From NCBI GenBank assembly GCA_049115695.1, contig JAGDZR010000002.1:1-64000 (forward strand): a DNA stretch of 64,000 nucleotides, read 5' to 3'. Position 1 is the first letter of the stretch, and each line of letters begins with the position of its first letter. Shown here piece by piece: positions 60,586 to 64,000 of this stretch. A program made the translations under genes and the position numbers. Below the pieces are notes generated by a model. It was not told the origin of the DNA. It made no database searches and was given only the letters and a program-made list of their open reading frames with translations. This DNA comes from JAGDZR01 sp049115695. Its GTDB lineage: Bacteria; Bacteroidota; Bacteroidia; Cytophagales; Cyclobacteriaceae.

Positions 60586-61344
60586 TTAATAGATTGGACC
60601 TACTTCCATACCGCTGTGGTAAATCAACCATTGACCCAATTGTCTTAGCAAAAGCTCGTCTGGATGGTATAAATCAGGGCCATTTCGTAAAATAAACTTG
60701 TACTTTGAAGAGGTATGTGCTTCTAATAACCATTCCGCTCCATCATTTACGACCATTCCAATTGGAGGGTTATAGTTGTCATACAACCAGAAATTCGATT
60801 TGATCAGATGATTTTTGAACTCACTAACCTTTAATTTAGATAAAGTGATTTTGTGATGCGAGATTTTTACTGTTCCATCGACAGACATTCTCGAAACCTC
60901 AATGTGTGGGCTGTTTGTAAGGTGGAGTGTAAATACATAGCCATCATGCCATGATCTAATCCACGAAAACCGATACATTTCATGTCTAAGAAAGTGATCA
61001 GAGAGTACTCTCGCATTGCTGTTGTAAAGGAATTGAGAAAGATAATGCACTTCCGAGCTATCATATACATACTCATAATAAAGATGTAAACAGGTATCAT
61101 AGGAACATTTATGTTCAGCCGTGATATTCCCAATTAGTTGACCATTTAAGTAAGTGAATAGGCGATAAGGGAAGTAATTGATGAAACGTGAAGGAACACC
61201 TGTTGTGTCAAGATCAATAAGATTTGGATATTTAAGCGGGTATGAATCAATACTAGCAGGATTGATATAGTTACCCTGAATAAACTGCCCAAACACACTG
61301 TTAAGAAAAAAGAGGATAAACATGGACAGCATTATTCCTCTCAC
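60586..61344 (-). CDS. Secreted hypothetical protein
   Basis: The 252-residue protein has a signal peptide (MLSMFILFFLNSVFGQ) and a Tyr/His/Trp-rich mature part (RFSWIRSWHDGYVFTLHLTN, LLEAHTSSKYKFILRNGP). No family recognised. It is likely a periplasmic or surface-associated protein. It converges on amn (1-base gap) and follows the small DUF gene after 2 bases, so it probably is the last gene of the operon begun by the COG2509 flavoprotein. Confidence 0.75.
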   Translation of the reverse strand: MRGIMLSMFILFFLNSVFGQFIQGNYINPASIDSYPLKYPNLIDLDTTGVPSRFINYFPYRLFTYLNGQLIGNITAEHKCSYDTCLHLYYEYVYDSSEVHYLSQFLYNSNARVLSDHFLRHEMYRFSWIRSWHDGYVFTLHLTNSPHIEVSRMSVDGTVKISHHKITLSKLKVSEFKNHLIKSNFWLYDNYNPPIGMVVNDGAEWLLEAHTSSKYKFILRNGPDLYHPDELLLRQLGQWLIYHSGMEVGPIY

Positions 61345-61346
61345 AA

Positions 61347-61649
61347 TTAGTCCTTTCTTTTCTTGGGAATGTCCTTTTCAATGATCAATGAGAATGACTC
61401 CTTTTCTTCCAGGAAGCCAATTTTACTGGTATCAATCAACGTCTCAACATTTTCTTTTGAAATCTGAAAATTGAAATTACCGTCTCGATGTGTAACATTG
61501 ATTGGACCATTGGCCAGGGACAATCGTATAGATGTTGGAGCTGGACCTAGCCATAACTTTTGTATAACTTCGCCTTGTTCCATTAATGTTTCTAGCTCTG
61601 TTCCCTCGAGTCGAAGTGCAAGGCTTTTTTGCTTGATTCTTAATTTCAT
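61347..61649 (-). CDS. Small DUF7009-like protein
   Basis: The 100-residue protein (from MKLRIKQKSLALRLEGTELE) is a small beta-strand/helix protein similar in pattern to an uncharacterised family whose members begin MKIRIK-x-NSIRxRL. The frame extends upstream to a GTG at 61700 overlapping the flavoprotein's stop, which would add 17 residues; I prefer the family-like ATG at 61649. Function unknown. Confidence 0.72.
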   Translation of the reverse strand: MKLRIKQKSLALRLEGTELETLMEQGEVIQKLWLGPAPTSIRLSLANGPINVTHRDGNFNFQISKENVETLIDTSKIGFLEEKESFSLIIEKDIPKKRKD

Positions 61650-61696
61650 TGGTTGGACAATTAAAAAGTGAATATACTCATCTGCCCTGATTTGAG

Positions 61697-63298
61697 TCAC
61701 TCGAACGATGAACTGATTGATTCAGATGATTGGCTTTTTGATGGATAGAGCTTCGCTAAATTGATCATACATCGTTCTCCATCCATAGCTGCAGAAGCAA
61801 TTCCGCCTGCATATCCGGCACCTTCACCACAGGGGAAAAGCCGCTTTAGAGAGATGTGTTCACAAGTATCTTTGTCCCTTGGAATCTTAACAGGAGAGCT
61901 GGTCCTACTTTCAACTCCAATGATTTGAGCTTCGTTAGTCAGGTAGCCCCTCATGCGCTTGCCGAATGCCCTGAAACCTATTTTTATTCGTTTACTTATG
62001 TCGTTCGGTAATACTTCATTCATATCAGTGGATATCAAACCGGGCTGATAGCTTGTTTCGGGAAGGTTTGATGAGATCTTTCCATTCACAAAATCAGCTA
62101 GCCGTTGAGCAGGCGCCACCTGAGACTCACCTCCCATTTGCCATGCCTTCTTTTCGACTGCTGCCTGGAATTCCATAGCGGCAAGTTCCTCGTGTTGATG
62201 AAACTCAGGAATATCCTCTAACTCCACAGCTACTACAATTCCCGAATTTGCAAACTGACTGTCTCTTCTTGATGGACTCATTCCGTTTACCACCAATTCT
62301 CCAGGAGCAGTGGCGGCAGGTACTATAAAGCCACCTGGGCACATGCAAAAAGAGAAAACTCCCCGACTTGATTGCTGAAGATGTGTCTGGTGCACAATTG
62401 AGTAAGCAGAAGCCGGTAACAATGGGCCTCTGTCTTCACATTTGTACTGGATTTTATCAATGATCGATTGAGGGTGCTCGACTCTCACACCCAAAGCAAA
62501 TGGTTTTGCTTCTATTGCGACATTTCGTCTTTTGAGTAACCTGAATATATCCCTTGCGGAATGTCCTGTAGCCAGGATAGTGGCTACTCCTACATGTTGA
62601 TTGCCTGCTTGGTCCAGTACTCCTTTTAACTCATTGTCCTGGATGATCAGGTCTTCAACGCGTAAATTAAAATGGATTTCTCCGCCATGCTGGATGATTT
62701 CCTCTCTGAGAGCGGCAATCAGCTTGGGCAGTTTATTGGTGCCAATATGAGGATGTGCCTCAAATAAAATATTAGGATTCGCACCATGCGCTACCAGAAT
62801 CTCAAAGATGCGCCTAACCGATCCCCGCTTTTTCGATCGCGTATACAGCTTACCGTCCGAATAGGTGCCGGCACCACCCTCACCAAAACAATAATTGCTG
62901 TCTGGGTTGACTATGTGTTCCTTGTTGATCTTGGCCAGATCTCTTCTTCGGGTTTGAACATCCTTACCTCGCTCCAGAATGATTGGCTTAAATCCTAGCT
63001 CAATTGCCTTTAATCCTGCAAAAAGTCCAGCTGGACCGGCACCCACAATGATTACTTGAGGACAGGAAGACACATTGTTTTGACTGGCATGATACTCATT
63101 GAAAGAGATGTCAATTGGTTTCGAATCAATTGTGACCTGTAAATTGATTTTGATTGTTTTTTGACGAGCATCGATTGACCGTCTTTCTATGCGAAAGAAT
63201 TCTTCCGTGGACTTAAGTTTTTTGCTTGTCAGATATGAATCAAGCGATTGTTCATCGAGTCCTATTTCTGGAGGAACAACAAGTGTTATTTGCTTCAC
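61697..63298 (-). CDS. FAD-dependent oxidoreductase, COG2509 family
   Basis: The 533-residue flavoprotein has a short N-terminal domain (1-75), then the dinucleotide motif VIIVGAGPAGLFAGLKAIEL (about 81-100) and the family hallmark NYCFGEGGAGTYSDGKLYTR. Further blocks are SAYSIVHQTHL, FSFCMCPGGFIVPA and the C-terminal FAD motif PCGEGAGYAGGIASAAMDGE. Full length and intact. The substrate of this widespread family is not known. It is the first gene of a three-gene operon on the minus strand. Confidence 0.9.
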   Translation of the reverse strand: MKQITLVVPPEIGLDEQSLDSYLTSKKLKSTEEFFRIERRSIDARQKTIKINLQVTIDSKPIDISFNEYHASQNNVSSCPQVIIVGAGPAGLFAGLKAIELGFKPIILERGKDVQTRRRDLAKINKEHIVNPDSNYCFGEGGAGTYSDGKLYTRSKKRGSVRRIFEILVAHGANPNILFEAHPHIGTNKLPKLIAALREEIIQHGGEIHFNLRVEDLIIQDNELKGVLDQAGNQHVGVATILATGHSARDIFRLLKRRNVAIEAKPFALGVRVEHPQSIIDKIQYKCEDRGPLLPASAYSIVHQTHLQQSSRGVFSFCMCPGGFIVPAATAPGELVVNGMSPSRRDSQFANSGIVVAVELEDIPEFHQHEELAAMEFQAAVEKKAWQMGGESQVAPAQRLADFVNGKISSNLPETSYQPGLISTDMNEVLPNDISKRIKIGFRAFGKRMRGYLTNEAQIIGVESRTSSPVKIPRDKDTCEHISLKRLFPCGEGAGYAGGIASAAMDGERCMINLAKLYPSKSQSSESISSSFE

Positions 63299-63360
63299 CG
63301 CGCAAAGGTAAGCTCGAAACAGACGTTGATTTCAGTTGATATGTGCTAATTGAGGTCTAC

Positions 63361-63397
63361 GCATGAAAAAAGGCCCACGAAGGGCCTTTTTTCATGC
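63361..63397. terminator. Terminator overlapping a stop codon
   Basis: Perfect 16-base arms GCATGAAAAAAGGCCC (63361-63376) and its inverse (63382-63397) enclose a 5-base loop. G+C core flanked by A and T runs makes it a bidirectional Rho-independent terminator. The stop codon (63392-63394) and the last codon or so of the small gene on the minus strand are inside the right arm. Confidence 0.9.
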
Positions 63398-63583
63398 GGT
63401 GGCATGTATAAAACAATGATTTAAGGTTTGTTTGTACACGTTTCCAAATTTGGAGTAGCACCATTCCTTGAGCTGTTGAATTTCTTCGCTGACCAAGGAT
63501 TTTATCGCTTTCAGAAGTTCTTTTTCAAACAATTTTTGATCGAAACTAACTTTTGAGAGGATAGTCTTGAAGTACTCTAACAT
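63392..63583 (-). CDS. Small conserved helical protein
   Basis: The 63-residue protein (MLEYFKTILSKVSFDQKLFE at the start, WCYSKFGNVYKQTLNHCF near the end) is predicted all-helical with an amphipathic first half. From memory, similar 60-65 residue proteins are widely kept in Bacteroidota without known function. It starts about 100 bases from the divergent batD gene and ends inside the terminator hairpin. Confidence 0.78.
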   Translation of the reverse strand: MLEYFKTILSKVSFDQKLFEKELLKAIKSLVSEEIQQLKEWCYSKFGNVYKQTLNHCFIHATA

Positions 63584-63598
63584 ACCTAATTGAAATTT

Positions 63599-63630
63599 TT
63601 GTTAAGAACTAAACCGATAATGTAAATTTG
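63599..63630 (+). promoter_or_regulatory. Promoter of batD
   Basis: TTG (63599-63601), 21-base spacer and TAAATTTG (63623-63630) match the Bacteroidota -33/-7 consensus exactly. Transcription would start near 63637, giving a leader of about 45 bases. Confidence 0.7.
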
Positions 63631-63682
63631 ACGTTCTGTCTTTGGACATAATCGTTACCAAAAGGTATGAAATTCTAAGGTA

Positions 63683-64000
63683 ATGAGCAAGCCAAATTCA
63701 AAATGTAAACGATTTCAAAGAGCGTCGATGATTAGAACGATTAGAATGTTGATGAGTTGTGTGTTGGGAGTGGTTTTTTTTCAAGTATCACAAGCTCAGG
63801 AGGTTAAGGTTGAGATGGGTCCAGACAAGGTAGCAACTAACCAACTATGGACTATAACAGTAACCATTCAGAACGAACGACTAAAGAATTACAGTCCCTT
63901 CCCTGAGATAGAAGGATTTGTGAAGCGAGGGACTTCTTCATCTACCTCAACGAGTTACGTCAATGGTCAAATGTCTTCCTCTCAAAGCATTATTCAGAAT
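63683..64000 (+). CDS. batD: BatD-like protein (5' part only)
   Basis: The window ends inside this gene; 106 codons are present. The product has an export signal (MLMSCVLGVVFFQVSQAQ) and then the start of a BatD domain (VKVEMGPDKVATNQLWTITV, PFPEIEGFVKRGTSSSTST). BatD is the membrane-anchored partner of the Bat aerotolerance proteins. An internal ATG at 63728 is an alternative start, close to the signal peptide. The rest lies outside the window. Confidence 0.85.
   Translation, partial: MSKPNSKCKRFQRASMIRTIRMLMSCVLGVVFFQVSQAQEVKVEMGPDKVATNQLWTITVTIQNERLKNYSPFPEIEGFVKRGTSSSTSTSYVNGQMSSSQSIIQN

Overview
The window reads as a chromosomal segment of a Bacteroidota bacterium, most likely a free-living (probably marine) member of the Cytophagales or a close relative. 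Signs of this are the fused murF-alr gene, several promoters with the Bacteroidota -7 element TAnnTTTG, carboxypeptidase-regulatory domains of the SusC type, permeases with the Bacteroidota 'permease prefix' domain, a BatD gene at the right edge, and an A+T-rich, densely packed gene order with many 4-base overlaps. The genus cannot be named from sequence reading alone.

Layout. 1-16 kb is mostly housekeeping on the + strand: a tRNA-Val on the - strand, a universal stress protein, a tandem GNAT protein, murF-alr, a tiny CxxC protein, glyS, an MtfA-like metallopeptidase, dgt, an RND/MMPL exporter, ileS, lspA and a DMT exporter. 16-23 kb holds a CheY-like regulator, a hybrid solute-binding sensor kinase that overlaps it tail to tail, a small outer-membrane protein, a tricorn-like protease, an intergenic repeat array and a Phd/YoeB toxin-antitoxin pair.

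23-38.5 kb is the most distinctive region. Three PadR-type regulators are each translationally coupled to one or two very large (859-894 residue) two-lobe FtsX/MacB permeases, five in all, with no ABC ATPase anywhere in the window. Each PadR gene has its own different inverted or direct repeat over its promoter, so these look like three separately autoregulated modules of one paralogous family. They are arranged facing a small outer-membrane protein gene. A decayed AAA/DUF4143 ATPase pseudogene lies next to the array.

39.8-46.8 kb carries a free-methionine-sulfoxide reductase, a cupin, ribD, prmC, and an ECF sigma factor coupled to a transmembrane TonB-like protein, with a von Willebrand A protein diverging from it. 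46.8-56 kb carries an S15-like hydrolase and then an assimilatory nitrite reduction cluster: a NarXL-like two-component pair, nirD and nirB, with the siroheme methyltransferase cobA diverging. The nirB-cobA gap contains four TACGTA palindromes at helix-phased spacing, a strong candidate operator. 55-64 kb carries a glutaredoxin-like lipoprotein, a Nudix-type regulator with its own palindrome, a TMEM175-type channel, a fatty-acid desaturase, a patatin, AMP nucleosidase, a COG2509 flavoprotein, small conserved genes and the start of batD.

No phage, transposase, CRISPR array or rRNA was seen. Functions are assigned by recognised motifs only; no database search was possible.
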